From NCBI RefSeq assembly GCF_026153515.1, contig NZ_CP110644.1, forward strand, positions 62,001-126,000: a stretch of 64,000 nucleotides of DNA, in the 5' to 3' direction. Position numbers and translations under genes: made by a program. Each line of letters opens with the position of its first letter. Within the stretch, counting starts at the first letter, position 1. This document shows, piece by piece, positions 37,026 to 46,983 of this stretch. Below the pieces are notes generated by a model. That model saw nothing but the letters and a program-made list of their open reading frames with translations, did no database searches and was not told the DNA's origin. This stretch comes from Pseudomonas sp. KU26590. GTDB lineage: Bacteria > Pseudomonadota > Gammaproteobacteria > Pseudomonadales > Pseudomonadaceae.

Positions 37026-38348
37026 ATGCTTCGCGCCCTGATCACCCTCGCTTTGATTTGTATGCTCAATCCGGCCTTCGCCGACGATGATCGTGCACAA
37101 ACGCAGAAACAGCTGGATGCTACGCGTCAGGACATCACCGAACTGAAGAAAGCGCTGGGCCAGTTGCAGGAAGAAAAATCCGGCGTCCAGAAAGACCTGC
37201 GCTCCACTGAAACGGAAATGGGCAAGCTGGAAAAGCAGGTGGAGGCCCTGCAAAAGGAACTAAAAAAGAGTGAAAGCGAGCTGCAACGGCTCGACCAGGA
37301 GAAAAAAAAACTCCAGAGCGCACGCGTTGAACAACAACGACTGATCGCCATTCAGGCCCGCGCTGCCTACCAGAGCGGCCGCCAGGAATACCTCAAACTG
37401 CTGCTCAACCAGCAGAACCCCGAGAAATTCGCCCGTACCCTTACCTATTACGATTATCTGAGCAAGGCCCGCCTGGAGCAGTTGCGCAGCTTCAATGAAA
37501 CCCTGCGCCAGCTGGCCGGTGTCGAGAAAAACATCGACCTGCAGCAGGCGCAGCTCCTGGTGCAGAAGAGTTCGCTGGATGACCAGAAAGCCCAGCTCGA
37601 CACCGTCCGCCAAGAGCGTCAGGTCGCGCTCGCCAAGCTGAATCAGGACTACAAGGTGCGCGACCAGAAGCTGCAGTCGCGGCAGCAGGATCAAGCCGAC
37701 CTGACCAAGGTCCTCAAGACCATCGAAGAAACCCTCGCCCGCCAGGCCCGCGAAGCCGAAGAGGCTCGCCAGAAAGCACTGTTGGCGCAGCAAGAGGCCG
37801 AGAAACGGCAGCGCGAGCAGGAAGCGTTGGCGAAAAACCGTGCCAAAGACGATGCGAGGGACGACAACGATGAAGCCCCGCGTCGCCCGATCAAATCGCC
37901 TGGCGCGATGGTTTCCAGTGCCGGTCAGTCGTACGGCGGTGCTTTTGAACAAGCGAAGGGAAAACTTCCTTGGCCGGTCGATGGTCGATTGTTGGCGCGA
38001 TTCGGCGAAAGCCGTGGCGATGACGAACGCACCAAGTGGGATGGCGTGATGATCAGTGCTGCTGCAGGCAGCCAGGTCCGCGCGGTGCACGGTGGTCGGG
38101 TGGTCTTCGCCGACTGGTTGCGCGGCGCCGGGCTTCTGGTCATCCTCGACCACGGCAATGGTTATTTGAGTCTGTACGGTCACAACCAGAGCCTGTTGAA
38201 AGAGGCCGGTGACGTCGTAAAAGCCGGAGAAGCGATCTCCACTGTCGGTAGCAGTGGTGGTGGTCAGGACACTCCGGCGTTGTATTTCGCTATTCGTCAG
38301 CAGGGTCGCCCTAGTGATCCGGCCCAATGGTGTCGCACTCAAGGATAA
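37026..38348 (+). CDS. envC: EnvC-like murein hydrolase activator (degenerate LytM/M23 domain)
   Basis: A 440-residue periplasmic protein. ATG 37026 gives MLRALITLALICMLNPAFAD, a signal peptide. Residues ~25-265 form a long coiled coil rich in Gln/Glu/Lys (QKQLDATRQDITELKKALGQ and similar); ~320-440 is a LytM/M23 domain. The zinc ligands of active LytM enzymes are largely lost: HxGxD is replaced by KWDGVMI and the HxH/HxE pair by ALYFAIR. This is the pattern of EnvC, which activates AmiA/B amidases at the division septum and does not cut murein itself. ctpA follows by 30 bases. Confidence 0.92.
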   Translation: MLRALITLALICMLNPAFADDDRAQTQKQLDATRQDITELKKALGQLQEEKSGVQKDLRSTETEMGKLEKQVEALQKELKKSESELQRLDQEKKKLQSARVEQQRLIAIQARAAYQSGRQEYLKLLLNQQNPEKFARTLTYYDYLSKARLEQLRSFNETLRQLAGVEKNIDLQQAQLLVQKSSLDDQKAQLDTVRQERQVALAKLNQDYKVRDQKLQSRQQDQADLTKVLKTIEETLARQAREAEEARQKALLAQQEAEKRQREQEALAKNRAKDDARDDNDEAPRRPIKSPGAMVSSAGQSYGGAFEQAKGKLPWPVDGRLLARFGESRGDDERTKWDGVMISAAAGSQVRAVHGGRVVFADWLRGAGLLVILDHGNGYLSLYGHNQSLLKEAGDVVKAGEAISTVGSSGGGQDTPALYFAIRQQGRPSDPAQWCRTQG

Positions 38349-38378
38349 GTCGACACCTCACTCAGGAGTTCGTAAGAC

Positions 38379-39710
38379 ATGCTGTTTTCGTCCCGCCTCA
38401 CCTCGCTGGCCCTGACTATCGCCGTTGTTATCGGCGCTCCTCTGGCCCAGGCTGCCGGCGCCGCCCCTGCTCCTGCGCCCGCCGCCACTGCGCCCGCCAA
38501 TGCCGCGAACATCAAGGCGCCGCTGCCGCTCGACGAGCTGCGCACCTTCGCCGAGGTCATGGACCGGATTAAAGCCGCGTACGTCGAACCTGTTGATGAC
38601 AAGACCCTGCTGGAAAATGCCATCAAAGGCATGCTCAGCAACCTCGACCCGCACTCCGCTTATCTGGGCCCGGAAGATTTCCAGGAGCTGCAGGAAAGCA
38701 CCAGCGGCGAGTTCGGCGGGTTGGGTATCGAAGTGGGCGTCGAAGACGGCTTTGTCAAAGTCGTCTCCCCCATCGATGACACCCCTGCATCCAAGGCCGG
38801 TATCGAGGCAGGTGACTTGATCGTGAAGATCAACGGCACGCCGACCCAGGGCCAGACGATGCAGGAAGCCGTGGACAAGATGCGCGGCAAGCTCGGCGAG
38901 AAGATCACCCTTACGCTGGTGCGTGACGGCGGCACACCGTTCGACGTGACGCTGGCGCGCGCGACCATCCAGGTCAAGAGCGTGAAAGCGCAGATGCTGG
39001 AGCCGGGTTATGGCTACATCCGCATCACCCAGTTCCAGGTCAAGACCGGTGAGGAAGTCGGCAAGGCACTGGCCAAGCTGCGCAAAGACAACGGCAAGAA
39101 GATGAGCGGCTTGATCCTCGACCTGCGCAACAACCCGGGCGGTGTCTTGCAGGCGGCGGTTGAAGTGGCTGACCACTTCCTGACCAAGGGCCTGATCGTT
39201 TACACCAAAGGCCGCATCGCCAACTCCGAACTGCGCTTCTCGGCAGACCCGGCGGACGCCAGCGAAGGCGTGCCGCTCGTTGTGCTGATCAACGGCGGCA
39301 GCGCCTCGGCGTCGGAAATCGTCGCAGGCGCCTTGCAAGACCAGAAGCGCGGCATCCTGATGGGCACTGACACGTTCGGCAAAGGCTCGGTGCAGACCGT
39401 TCTGCCGCTGGCCAACGACCGCGCGCTGAAGATCACCACGGCGCTGTATTACACGCCGAACGGCCGCTCGATCCAGGCCCAGGGCATCAACCCGGACATC
39501 GAAGTCAAACGCGCGAAGCTCACCGCCGAAGCCGACGGCGACAACTACAAAGAGGCCGATCTGCTCGGTCACTTGGGCAACGGCAACGGCGGCGCGGACA
39601 AGCCGACCACCAAGGCCAAGGCTGGCAAGGCGCGTCCGCAGGACGATGACTACCAGATGAACCAGGCGCTGAGCTTGCTCAAGGGTTTGAGTGTCACGCG
39701 CGGCAATTGA
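38379..39710 (+). CDS. ctpA: Carboxy-terminal processing protease (S41 family, CtpA-like)
   Basis: A 443-residue periplasmic serine protease. CAGGAG precedes ATG 38379; the signal peptide ends AQA. A PDZ domain spans ~95-180 (GLGIEVGVEDGFVKVVSPID). The S41 catalytic domain has Ser in GGSASASEIVAGALQDQ and Lys in FGKGSVQTVLPL. In P. aeruginosa the protein at this place, CtpA, degrades peptidoglycan cross-link hydrolases with its partner LbcA. A low-complexity Lys/Ala/Gly stretch (GGADKPTTKAKAGKARPQ) lies near the C-terminus. Confidence 0.94.
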   Translation: MLFSSRLTSLALTIAVVIGAPLAQAAGAAPAPAPAATAPANAANIKAPLPLDELRTFAEVMDRIKAAYVEPVDDKTLLENAIKGMLSNLDPHSAYLGPEDFQELQESTSGEFGGLGIEVGVEDGFVKVVSPIDDTPASKAGIEAGDLIVKINGTPTQGQTMQEAVDKMRGKLGEKITLTLVRDGGTPFDVTLARATIQVKSVKAQMLEPGYGYIRITQFQVKTGEEVGKALAKLRKDNGKKMSGLILDLRNNPGGVLQAAVEVADHFLTKGLIVYTKGRIANSELRFSADPADASEGVPLVVLINGGSASASEIVAGALQDQKRGILMGTDTFGKGSVQTVLPLANDRALKITTALYYTPNGRSIQAQGINPDIEVKRAKLTAEADGDNYKEADLLGHLGNGNGGADKPTTKAKAGKARPQDDDYQMNQALSLLKGLSVTRGN

Positions 39711-39711
39711 G

Positions 39712-40512
39712 ATGCGCGTCTGGTTGACCGGGCTCATCTGGGCCCTTGCCGTCACAACGGGTGCTGCACACGCAGCGCCCGCCGAATCTGCGGCGTCCGG
39801 CGGCAAAGCGCCGAAGCTCGCCTATCTCAGCTTGATCATCGACGATCTCGGACAAAATCCTGAAAGGGACAGCCGCGCGCTGGCCCTTCCTGGCCCCGTG
39901 ACGCTGGCGATCATGCCCGACACGCCCCACGCCACCGAGTTTGCCCGTCAGGCGCACAAGGCTGGCAAGACGGTCATGCTGCACATGCCCATGGACCCGG
40001 CGACCGGGCCGTACGCCTGGCATCCCGAACTGCCGCTGCCTGAACTCGAATCGCGTCTGAACGCCGCGCTGCTGAAAGTCCCCTATGCCGCTGGCATCAA
40101 CAACCACATGGGCAGCCGCATGACGGCTGAACCGGTGGCCATGAGCTGGTTGGTGGGTGAATTGCAGCGCCGCCATCTGTTCCTGGTCGACAGCCGCACC
40201 AGCGCAAAAACCGTTGCCGCCGCCGAGGCTCAGAAAATCGGTTTGGCCAGTGTCTCCCGCGATGTCTTCCTCGACGACGAGCGCACCGCAGAGGCCATTA
40301 GCGGCCAGCTTCAGACGGCAATTAAACTGGCGCATAAGCAAGGCTCGGCCGTGATGATCGGCCATCCCTATCCGGTAACACTGGATGTGCTTGAGCGCGA
40401 GCTGCCCACGCTTAAATCCCAAGGGATAGAGTTGATCGAGATCCGCCACATGGTCACTGAGCGCGGAAATGAGGCAATGGCCGGCCATGGCAAGAACGGG
40501 CGTTATCGCTAG
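39712..40512 (+). CDS. Divergent polysaccharide deacetylase family protein (YibQ-like)
   Basis: A 266-residue exported protein (MRVWLTGLIWALAVTTGAAH, cut near AHA) starting one base after the ctpA stop. It has the NodB-like fold of the divergent polysaccharide deacetylase family: LIIDDLGQNPERDSRALALP (DD motif), MLHMPMDP, INNHMGSRMT and VMIGHPYP. The Asp-His-His metal site appears kept, but no substrate is established for this family. The fixed order envC-ctpA-yibQ suggests a cell-envelope role. Confidence 0.9.
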   Translation: MRVWLTGLIWALAVTTGAAHAAPAESAASGGKAPKLAYLSLIIDDLGQNPERDSRALALPGPVTLAIMPDTPHATEFARQAHKAGKTVMLHMPMDPATGPYAWHPELPLPELESRLNAALLKVPYAAGINNHMGSRMTAEPVAMSWLVGELQRRHLFLVDSRTSAKTVAAAEAQKIGLASVSRDVFLDDERTAEAISGQLQTAIKLAHKQGSAVMIGHPYPVTLDVLERELPTLKSQGIELIEIRHMVTERGNEAMAGHGKNGRYR

Positions 40513-40546
40513 GCCGAAGGCGATTCGGCAGAGGTGCTAGAGGCAA

Positions 40547-41302
40547 TTAGAGGTACTTGGCGAAAATCGAATCGACCACGCGTTCTTTGCGCAGTTTATC
40601 CAGCGCACCCTGCAGCCGCTGGACCACTGCGTCCGGGGTGTCTTTGTTCAATGCCAGGAACAGCTCGGCGCTGTTAAAACGCAGCACGGTTTTCAATCCC
40701 GTGATGCCTTCCTGGCGCGCCAGGAACCGCCCTGCCGGATCGCCGGTGGCCCATAAATCGAGCTGACCGTCGACCAGCTTCCTGGCGTTGTCCTTGTCGC
40801 TGAGCACCGTGATCGGCTTCATGCCCTGACGCGCAAGCTCCACCGCAATGGCGTCGCCCTTGTAGGCGCCGATTCGGTAAGACCGCGCGGCCTCAAGCGT
40901 GCTCAACTGGATGGGGCTGTCAGCGCGCGCCAGCAGAATCCAGTCGTCCGGGCCGATCGGTCCGACCCACTTGAAGAGCTTTTCGCGCTCAGGCAATCGC
41001 GCGGTCACGAACACGCCGTAGCCGGGATTTTCCATCGCCAGTTTGTAGATGCGGTCCCAGGGGAAGCGCAGGGTCATGCTGTAGCCGATACCGGCGCGCT
41101 TGAAAGTCTCGCGCACCACCTCGACGGCGATGCCCTTGATATTGGCTTCCTGGGCGAAATTCTTGCCGTCGGTGGCCATGTTGTAAGGGGGGAAGTTTTC
41201 GGTCAGCAGCACCATTGAATAGGCCGACGTATCGTCGGCCCGGACGGCTCCTGACAGCAATGTCGCGACGCTGACCAGTGCGAGAAAAACACCTTTGAAC
41301 AT
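40547..41302 (-). CDS. Periplasmic solute-binding protein (SBP family 3)
   Basis: A 251-residue exported protein. ATG 41302 (MFKGVFLALVSVATLLSGAV) begins a signal peptide cut after VRA. The mature part has a family-3 binding fold (LTENFPPYNM near the start, RIGAYKGDAIAVELARQGMK in the second lobe, LFLALNKDTPDAVVQRLQ in the C-terminal lobe). No permease or ATPase gene is adjacent, so it is an orphan. It could be a sensor-type binding protein or serve a transporter encoded elsewhere. Confidence 0.88.
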   Translation of the reverse strand: MFKGVFLALVSVATLLSGAVRADDTSAYSMVLLTENFPPYNMATDGKNFAQEANIKGIAVEVVRETFKRAGIGYSMTLRFPWDRIYKLAMENPGYGVFVTARLPEREKLFKWVGPIGPDDWILLARADSPIQLSTLEAARSYRIGAYKGDAIAVELARQGMKPITVLSDKDNARKLVDGQLDLWATGDPAGRFLARQEGITGLKTVLRFNSAELFLALNKDTPDAVVQRLQGALDKLRKERVVDSIFAKYL

Positions 41303-41445
41303 ATCCCTGGCACCCGATCCTGACGACGGCATGAGAGTGCCGCTAACGCTCTGCAAAGTCCAGTTCGGCGGCGGGCATGGTCGTTTTCAACGCAGGTTGC
41401 TGCGACGCGCCGGATCCTCTCGTCGCAACGCGAACACCGCCCCTG

Positions 41446-41470
41446 TGGGAGTGAGCTTGCTCACGAAGGC
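41446..41470 (+). repeat. Single REP-like sequence (GTGGGAGTGAGCTTGCTCACGAAG type)
   Basis: GTGGGAGTGAGCTTGCTCACGAAGG is an unpaired arm of a fourth REP family, also seen at 60086-60110 (GTAGGAGTGAGCTTGCTCGC). It lies in the 206-base gap between the solute-binding gene and hisF, where nothing else is seen. Confidence 0.65.
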
Positions 41471-41508
41471 TCAGCCGCTGGAGATTCAGTGGCGGAGCGG
41501 CCGGAGGC

Positions 41509-42279
41509 TTAGCGAACCACGATCCCTTGCGCCGCCATGTACGCTTTGGCCTCGGGCACGGTGTATTCGCCGAAGTGGAAAATACTCGCCGCCAGCACCG
41601 CGCTGGCGTGGCCTTCCAGCACGCCGGCAGCAAGATGCTCAAGATTGCCGACGCCGCCCGAGGCGATCACCGGGATGCCGAGGGCATCGCTGATCGCGCG
41701 GGTGACACCCAGGTCGAAGCCGTTCTTCATGCCGTCCTGGTCCATGCTGGTCAGCAAGATTTCGCCGGCACCGAGCTCTTCCATCTTTTTGGCCCACATC
41801 ACCGCGTCCAGGCCGGTCGGCTTGCGACCGCCATGGGTGAAGATTTCCCAGCGTGGGGTTTCGCCGGGCAGCGAGACTTTCTTGGCATCGATGGCCACGA
41901 CGATGCACTGCGCGCCGAAGCGGGCAGCGGCTTCACCGACGAACTCGGGGTTGAACACCGCTGCGGTGTTGATCGATACCTTGTCCGCACCGGCGTTGAG
42001 CAAATTGCGGATGTCCTGCACCGTGCGCACGCCGCCACCCACGGTCAGCGGGATGAACACCTGACTGGCCATGCGCTCGACGGTGTGCAGCGTGGTGTCG
42101 CGGCCATCGACGCTGGCCGTGATGTCGAGGAAGGTAATTTCGTCGGCGCCCTGCTCGTCATAACGACGGGCGATTTCCACCGGATCACCGGCGTCGCGGA
42201 TGTTCTCGAACTTCACGCCCTTGACCACGCGGCCGTTGTCGACGTCGAGGCAAGGGATGATGCGTTTGGCGAGGGCCAT
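41509..42279 (-). CDS. hisF: Imidazole glycerol phosphate synthase cyclase subunit HisF
   Basis: A 256-residue (beta/alpha)8 cyclase. With HisH it turns PRFAR and ammonia into imidazole glycerol phosphate and AICAR. I chose ATG 42279 ([20 protein letters not shown]). The catalytic Asp is in [15 protein letters not shown], the second in [14 protein letters not shown], with phosphate-binding VGGGVRT and VIASGGVGN. It is the last gene of the his cluster hisB-hisH-DUF2164-hisA-hisF. Confidence 0.97.
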   Translation of the reverse strand: MALAKRIIPCLDVDNGRVVKGVKFENIRDAGDPVEIARRYDEQGADEITFLDITASVDGRDTTLHTVERMASQVFIPLTVGGGVRTVQDIRNLLNAGADKVSINTAAVFNPEFVGEAAARFGAQCIVVAIDAKKVSLPGETPRWEIFTHGGRKPTGLDAVMWAKKMEELGAGEILLTSMDQDGMKNGFDLGVTRAISDALGIPVIASGGVGNLEHLAAGVLEGHASAVLAASIFHFGEYTVPEAKAYMAAQGIVVR

Positions 42280-42306
42280 GAGGGTCAATCTCCGAAATAT
42301 TGTCCA

Positions 42307-42398
42307 CCTGTAGGAGCGCGCTTGCCCGCGATTGCGTCGGCAGACCCTCTATTTAGAGCGCCTGACACACCGCCATCGCGGGCAAGCGCGCTCCTACA
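42307..42398. repeat. REPIN (GTAGGAGCGCGCTTGCCCGCG family) between hisA and hisF
   Basis: Inverted arms CTGTAGGAGCGCGCTTGCCC and GGGCAAGCGCGCTCCTACAA lie inside the his cluster, in the 121-base gap between hisA and hisF. Confidence 0.9.
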
Positions 42399-42400
42399 AG

Positions 42401-43138
42401 TCAGACCGAGTACTGATCACAAAACGCCTGGGCCTCAGCCACATCCAGCGTGCCTTCATAGATCGCACGGCCGGTGATTGCACCGATGATGCCGGGTGCT
42501 TTTGCGTCGAGCAGCGCCTTGATGTCGCCCAGGTTGTGAATGCCACCCGAGGCGATTACCGGAATGCGGGTCGCGGCGGCCAGCGCGGCGGTGAACGGGA
42601 CGTTGCAGCCCTGCATCATGCCGTCTTTGGCGATGTCGGTATAAACGATGGCGGAGACGCCGTCGGCTTCAAAGCGCTTGGCCAGATCGATCACCTGCAC
42701 GGTGCTGACTTCAGCCCAGCCGTCGGTGGCGACGAAGCCGTCTTTGGCATCCAGACCCACAATCACTTTGCCCGGGAACGCGCGGCAGGCTTCGGCAACG
42801 AAGTCAGGGTCCTTGACCGCCTTGGTGCCAATGATCACGTAACTCACGCCGGCTTTGACGTAGTGCTCGATGGTTTCCAGCGAGCGGATACCGCCGCCGA
42901 TCTGGATGGGCAGGTTTGGGTAACGACGTGCAATCGCCGTCACGACGTCACCATTGACCGGCTGACCCTCGAACGCGCCATTCAGATCGACCAGGTGCAA
43001 ACGGCGGCAACCGCCTTCGACCCATTTGGCAGCCATGCTCACCGGATCATCGGAGAACACCGTGGAATCTTCCATCCGACCCTGGCGCAGGCGTACACAG
43101 GCGCCGTCTTTGAGGTCGATCGCGGGAATAATGAGCAT
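42401..43138 (-). CDS. hisA: ProFAR isomerase HisA
   Basis: A 245-residue (beta/alpha)8 isomerase of histidine synthesis, acting on Pro[23 protein letters not shown] holds the first catalytic Asp and [20 protein letters not shown] the second. [11 protein letters not shown] and [10 protein letters not shown] are the phosphate sites. Length and motifs are standard. Confidence 0.97.
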   Translation of the reverse strand: MLIIPAIDLKDGACVRLRQGRMEDSTVFSDDPVSMAAKWVEGGCRRLHLVDLNGAFEGQPVNGDVVTAIARRYPNLPIQIGGGIRSLETIEHYVKAGVSYVIIGTKAVKDPDFVAEACRAFPGKVIVGLDAKDGFVATDGWAEVSTVQVIDLAKRFEADGVSAIVYTDIAKDGMMQGCNVPFTAALAAATRIPVIASGGIHNLGDIKALLDAKAPGIIGAITGRAIYEGTLDVAEAQAFCDQYSV

Positions 43139-43230
43139 TCTTTTTCCTTCGTCAAAAGAGCTGCGAGCCGCGAGCTATAAGCTGCAAGTCTGCGCATCTA
43201 ACAATTCTTGCAGCTTGAAACTTGCCGCTT

Positions 43231-43491
43231 CTAGCTGCTCTTCTCCAACGCCCACAGATCGCTCTCGATGCTTTCGAAACGCTCCTTGAGGTGCGTCTGA
43301 ACATCGAAGATCGCCCGGTTGTAGTAATGCGGCGCGATCTCGCGGGTGAACAATTCCAGAATTTCAGCCGCTTCGAACGAACCCAGGTCCAGCTCGAAAC
43401 GGTCTTCCATGAACCGCTTGATCGTGTGACATGCCTCGCTCTCCTGCTCGGGAGTGAGGGTCAGGATCGGCGGCTTGGTTTTCTTGCTCAT
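43231..43491 (-). CDS. DUF2164 protein
   Basis: An 86-residue protein of the DUF2164 family ([20 protein letters not shown] start at 43491; [20 protein letters not shown] and [20 protein letters not shown] core). Its first four bases overlap the hisH stop codon, so it is co-translated with hisH. It is kept in this place in pseudomonads, but no role in histidine synthesis is known. Helical and cytosolic by composition. Confidence 0.88.
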   Translation of the reverse strand: MSKKTKPPILTLTPEQESEACHTIKRFMEDRFELDLGSFEAAEILELFTREIAPHYYNRAIFDVQTHLKERFESIESDLWALEKSS

Positions 43492-44129
43492 AACCTGCGG
43501 CCGTCCCACGCCGCGAAGTTCTGCAGCAACTGCAGGCCGTGGGTGTGGCTCTTCTCGGGGTGGAATTGCACGGCGAAGCGCGAGCCGTCGGCCAATGCGG
43601 CGGCGAAGTCATGACCGTAGTGGCCACGACCGACGATCTGCTGCGGGTTCGGCGATTCGATGTAGTAGCTGTGTACGAAATAGAACCGCGCCATGTCCGG
43701 AATGTTGGCCCACAACGGGTGATCCACGGCCTGCGCCACTTCATTCCAGCCCATGTGCGGGACTTTCAGATGCTCGCCGTCTTCGTGAAGATCCTTGCCG
43801 AAGAAGCGCACCTGACCGGGCAATACGCCGATGCAATCGACGCCACCGCTCTCTTCGCTGCGCTCCATCAGCGCCTGCATGCCCACGCAGATTCCGAGAA
43901 ACGGACGGTCCTGACTGACTTCACGCACCAGGGTATCGAAGCCCAGGCGACGAATTTCCGCCATGCAGTCGCGAATCGCACCGACACCGGGGAACACGAC
44001 ACGATCAGCCTCACGTATCACGTCGGCATCGCTGGTGATCAGCACGCGACCGGCGCCGACGTGCTCCAGCGCCTTGGCCACTGAGTGCAGATTGCCCATG
44101 CCATAGTCGATAACGGCAACGGTCTGCAT
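43488..44129 (-). CDS. hisH: Imidazole glycerol phosphate synthase glutaminase subunit HisH
   Basis: A 213-residue class-I glutamine amidotransferase that supplies ammonia to HisF. The nucleophile is Cys81 in GICVGMQAL, and the His/Glu pair lies in [19 protein letters not shown]. The oxyanion strand is [12 protein letters not shown]. The start codon shares one base with the hisB stop (TAATG), so translation is coupled. Confidence 0.97.
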   Translation of the reverse strand: MQTVAVIDYGMGNLHSVAKALEHVGAGRVLITSDADVIREADRVVFPGVGAIRDCMAEIRRLGFDTLVREVSQDRPFLGICVGMQALMERSEESGGVDCIGVLPGQVRFFGKDLHEDGEHLKVPHMGWNEVAQAVDHPLWANIPDMARFYFVHSYYIESPNPQQIVGRGHYGHDFAAALADGSRFAVQFHPEKSHTHGLQLLQNFAAWDGRRL

Positions 44130-44722
44130 TACAGCACGCCTTTGGTCGACGGCATCTGGCCAGCCATGCGGTCGTCAAGCTCTACCGCCATGCGCAACGC
44201 ACGGCCGAACGCCTTGAAGACGGTTTCGATCTGGTGGTGGGTGTTGTGGCCGCGCAGGTTGTCGATGTGCAGCGTGACGTTGGCGTGGTTGACGAAGCCC
44301 TGGAAGAACTCCTGGAACAGGTCCACATCAAAGCCGCCGACGGTGGCGCGGGTGTACGGGACGTGCATTTGCAGGCCAGGCCGACCGGAGAAGTCGATGA
44401 CCACGCGTGACAGCGCTTCATCCAGCGGGACGTAGGCGTGGCCGTAGCGACGGATGCCCTTTTTGTCGCCGATGGCTTTGCTGAACGCCTGACCCAGCGT
44501 GATGCCGACATCTTCCACGGTGTGGTGATCGTCGATATGCAGGTCGCCTTTGCATTCAATATCCAGATCGATAAGCCCGTGACGGGCGATCTGGTCGAGC
44601 ATGTGTTCAAGAAAAGGGACGCCGATATCGAATCGGCCCTTTCCGGTGCCATCCAGGTTGATCGAGGCTTTGATCTGGGTTTCCAGAGTGTCGCGCTCGA
44701 CGAACACCATACGTTCGGCCAT
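44129..44722 (-). CDS. hisB: Imidazoleglycerol-phosphate dehydratase HisB
   Basis: A 197-residue Mn-dependent dehydratase. I chose ATG 44722 ([20 protein letters not shown]) because it gives the usual 197 residues of pseudomonad HisB; longer upstream starts add non-conserved sequence. The metal motifs are [15 protein letters not shown] and [33 protein letters not shown] is also typical. It is the first gene of the his cluster here. Confidence 0.96.
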   Translation of the reverse strand: MAERMVFVERDTLETQIKASINLDGTGKGRFDIGVPFLEHMLDQIARHGLIDLDIECKGDLHIDDHHTVEDVGITLGQAFSKAIGDKKGIRRYGHAYVPLDEALSRVVIDFSGRPGLQMHVPYTRATVGGFDVDLFQEFFQGFVNHANVTLHIDNLRGHNTHHQIETVFKAFGRALRMAVELDDRMAGQMPSTKGVL

Positions 44723-44858
44723 CACCAGCTCCGCTAAATCATTGGGCGAAAAGGCGGCCATTATAGGCGTGTGGCGGGGAAACAGAAACATGAAGCGAGC
44801 AATGCCGGACCGGGGGGAATGGCACTGACGGGGATGTACATGTCTGTACAAATGGACT

Positions 44859-44946
44859 GTAGGAGCCGGCTTGCTGGCGAACGCGGTGCGTCAGCTCAAT
44901 ACTTTGCCTGACGCATCAAGGTTCGCCAGCAAGCTGGCTCCTACAG
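44859..44946. repeat. REPIN (GTAGGAGCCGGCTTGCTGGCGAA family)
   Basis: Inverted arms TGTAGGAGCCGGCTTGCTGG and CCAGCAAGCTGGCTCCTACA (one mismatch) lie between the hisB start region and the end of the MFS gene. Confidence 0.88.
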
Positions 44947-44991
44947 GGTGCGGGGTCAGCCTGAAATCTTCAGGCCAACTCCGCGAGGGTT

Positions 44992-46653
44992 TTAGTGAAA
45001 CAACACCGCAGTTTTCTGCAGAGTGATCCACACGCCCCATGCCAACGGAATGCCCACTGCCAGCCAGGCCAGAATCGCCAGTGGCTTGGTGCTCGGATCA
45101 GCTTTCCATTCCAGCGAAGTGCTGTGATCGGCGCCGGCATCGTGACCGAAGGCTTGCTCAGCCTTCAATTGCTCGTCGGTCATGAAGTACTTGTCGGCTA
45201 CCGGACGCACCAGCAGGTTGCAGATGAAGCCCAACACCAGCAGACCCGCGAGGATGTACAAGGTGATGTCGTAGGCGTCGGCCCGTGCAACGCCGTGGCT
45301 CAACTGATACTCACGCAGGTAGTTCACCAGCACCGGACCCAGCACGCCAGCGGCAGCCCATGCGGTCAGCAGACGACCGTGGATCGCGCCTACCATCTGC
45401 GTACCGAACAGGTCAGCAAGGTAAGCCGGAACGGTCGCGAAACCGCCGCCGTACATCGACAGCACGACGCAGAACGCCGCCACGAACAGCGCAACGCTGC
45501 CCAAGTGACCCAGGGTCGGTACCGACGCGTAGAGCAAGAAGCCCAGCGCGAAGAACACGAAGTAGGTGGCTTTACGGCCGATGTAGTCCGAGAACGATGC
45601 CCAGAAGAAACGTCCGCCGATGTTGAACAGGCTCAGCAGACCGGTGAAGCCCGCCGCGATGGCCGCGATGGCCGCCAGTTGCGAGGCATCCAACTGCCCG
45701 AAAGGCTGATCGTTGCCCAGCAGTTTGCCGCCGAACACTTCCTGCAGCAGGGGCGAAGCCATGCCGAGGATGCCGATGCCTGCCGAAACGTTCAGGCACA
45801 GCACCAGCCAGACCAGACGGAACTGCGGGGTCTTCCACGCAACACTCACATGCACGTGACGGTTGGTGATCATCGCGCTGTTGGCTTTCTTCGCAGGAGC
45901 GGTCCAGCCTTCAGGTTTCCAGCCGGTCGGCGGAACGCGATAGGACAGTGCACCGCCGATCATGAAGACGAAGTAAATCACCGCCATCACCGCGAAGCTC
46001 TGCCAGACACCGACGCTGTCAGGCGTGGCGAAGTGGCTCATCAGTGCGGTTGCCAGCGGAGCGCCAACCATCGCGCCACCGCCGAAACCCATGATCGCCA
46101 TGCCGGTCGCCATGCCGCGTTTGTCCGGGAACCATTTGATCAGCGTCGAGACCGGCGAGATATAGCCCAGGCCCAGACCGATACCGCCGATCACGCCCGA
46201 GCCGATCCACATCAGCCAGATCTGGTGCGTATAAACGCCGAGCGCCGAGATCAGCAGACCGCCACACCAGCACAGCGCCGATACGACACCTGCCTTGCGT
46301 GGGCCTGCGTGTTCCAGCCAGCCGCCCCAGATGGCTGCCGAGCAACCCAGGAAAATGAAGAACAGGGTGTAGATCCAGCCGAGCATGGAGATCGGCCAAT
46401 CACAGCTGGACGAAAAGACTTGCTCGAAGAAACTCATGTCTGCCGGGCAGGCGAGAGCAGTCTTGATGCCGATTGCCTTGGACAACGGCAGCCAGAACAC
46501 CGAGAAGCCGTAGGCCATGCCGATACACAAGTGGATTGCCAATGCAGCTGGCGGAACCAGCCAACGGTTGAAACCGCGTTTGGCGATAATGCGCTCTTTG
46601 GACAAGAACGCAGGCTGAGCGGCGGTACCGCCCAGAGCAGTGCTCGTAGTCAT
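44992..46653 (-). CDS. OFA-family MFS transporter
   Basis: A 553-residue major-facilitator protein with 12 predicted helices. It begins in a cytosolic segment with AIHLCIGMAYGFSVFWLPLS as the first helix. The segment GYISPVSTLIKWFPDKRGMA is the hallmark of the oxalate/formate antiporter (OFA) family, and DYIGRKATYFVFFALGFLLY is the MFS loop motif of the second half. The central loop and the C-terminal extension are larger than usual. The substrate is unknown, most likely a small carboxylate such as oxalate, formate or pyruvate. It is divergent from asmA. Confidence 0.9.
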   Translation of the reverse strand: MTTSTALGGTAAQPAFLSKERIIAKRGFNRWLVPPAALAIHLCIGMAYGFSVFWLPLSKAIGIKTALACPADMSFFEQVFSSSCDWPISMLGWIYTLFFIFLGCSAAIWGGWLEHAGPRKAGVVSALCWCGGLLISALGVYTHQIWLMWIGSGVIGGIGLGLGYISPVSTLIKWFPDKRGMATGMAIMGFGGGAMVGAPLATALMSHFATPDSVGVWQSFAVMAVIYFVFMIGGALSYRVPPTGWKPEGWTAPAKKANSAMITNRHVHVSVAWKTPQFRLVWLVLCLNVSAGIGILGMASPLLQEVFGGKLLGNDQPFGQLDASQLAAIAAIAAGFTGLLSLFNIGGRFFWASFSDYIGRKATYFVFFALGFLLYASVPTLGHLGSVALFVAAFCVVLSMYGGGFATVPAYLADLFGTQMVGAIHGRLLTAWAAAGVLGPVLVNYLREYQLSHGVARADAYDITLYILAGLLVLGFICNLLVRPVADKYFMTDEQLKAEQAFGHDAGADHSTSLEWKADPSTKPLAILAWLAVGIPLAWGVWITLQKTAVLFH

Positions 46654-46983
46654 CTTATTGTTGCCCCCAATTTATAGTTTTATCCCGCAAGAACAGCGAT
46701 ATAGCTCCGCCACCACTCTTAAAGCACGCAGGCCTTGGTGGTTTATCGGCAGAACATCTCTTTACGTGACAATTCGACGCAGCAAAGCTGGTGAACAGCG
46801 CGAGATTACCATTTGCGAGTAAAAAGAAAGCATTCTGCTACTACCTTTTTAGCGCCGTCTGTCACTGTGCAGGGCGCCGCCCATTTGATCGGCGGCGTCT
46901 GTGGCGATCCAAAACCCGGTGCTTGCGTGAGAACGCTATACTCGCGGGCTAAATTTTGAACGACTCGACACAAGGACTCGCCC

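Noticed and set aside
44995..46677. 560-codon plus-strand frame opposite the OFA transporter
   Set aside because: The minus strand encodes 12 membrane helices with OFA motifs; the plus-strand protein is a low-complexity Arg/Gln/His reading.
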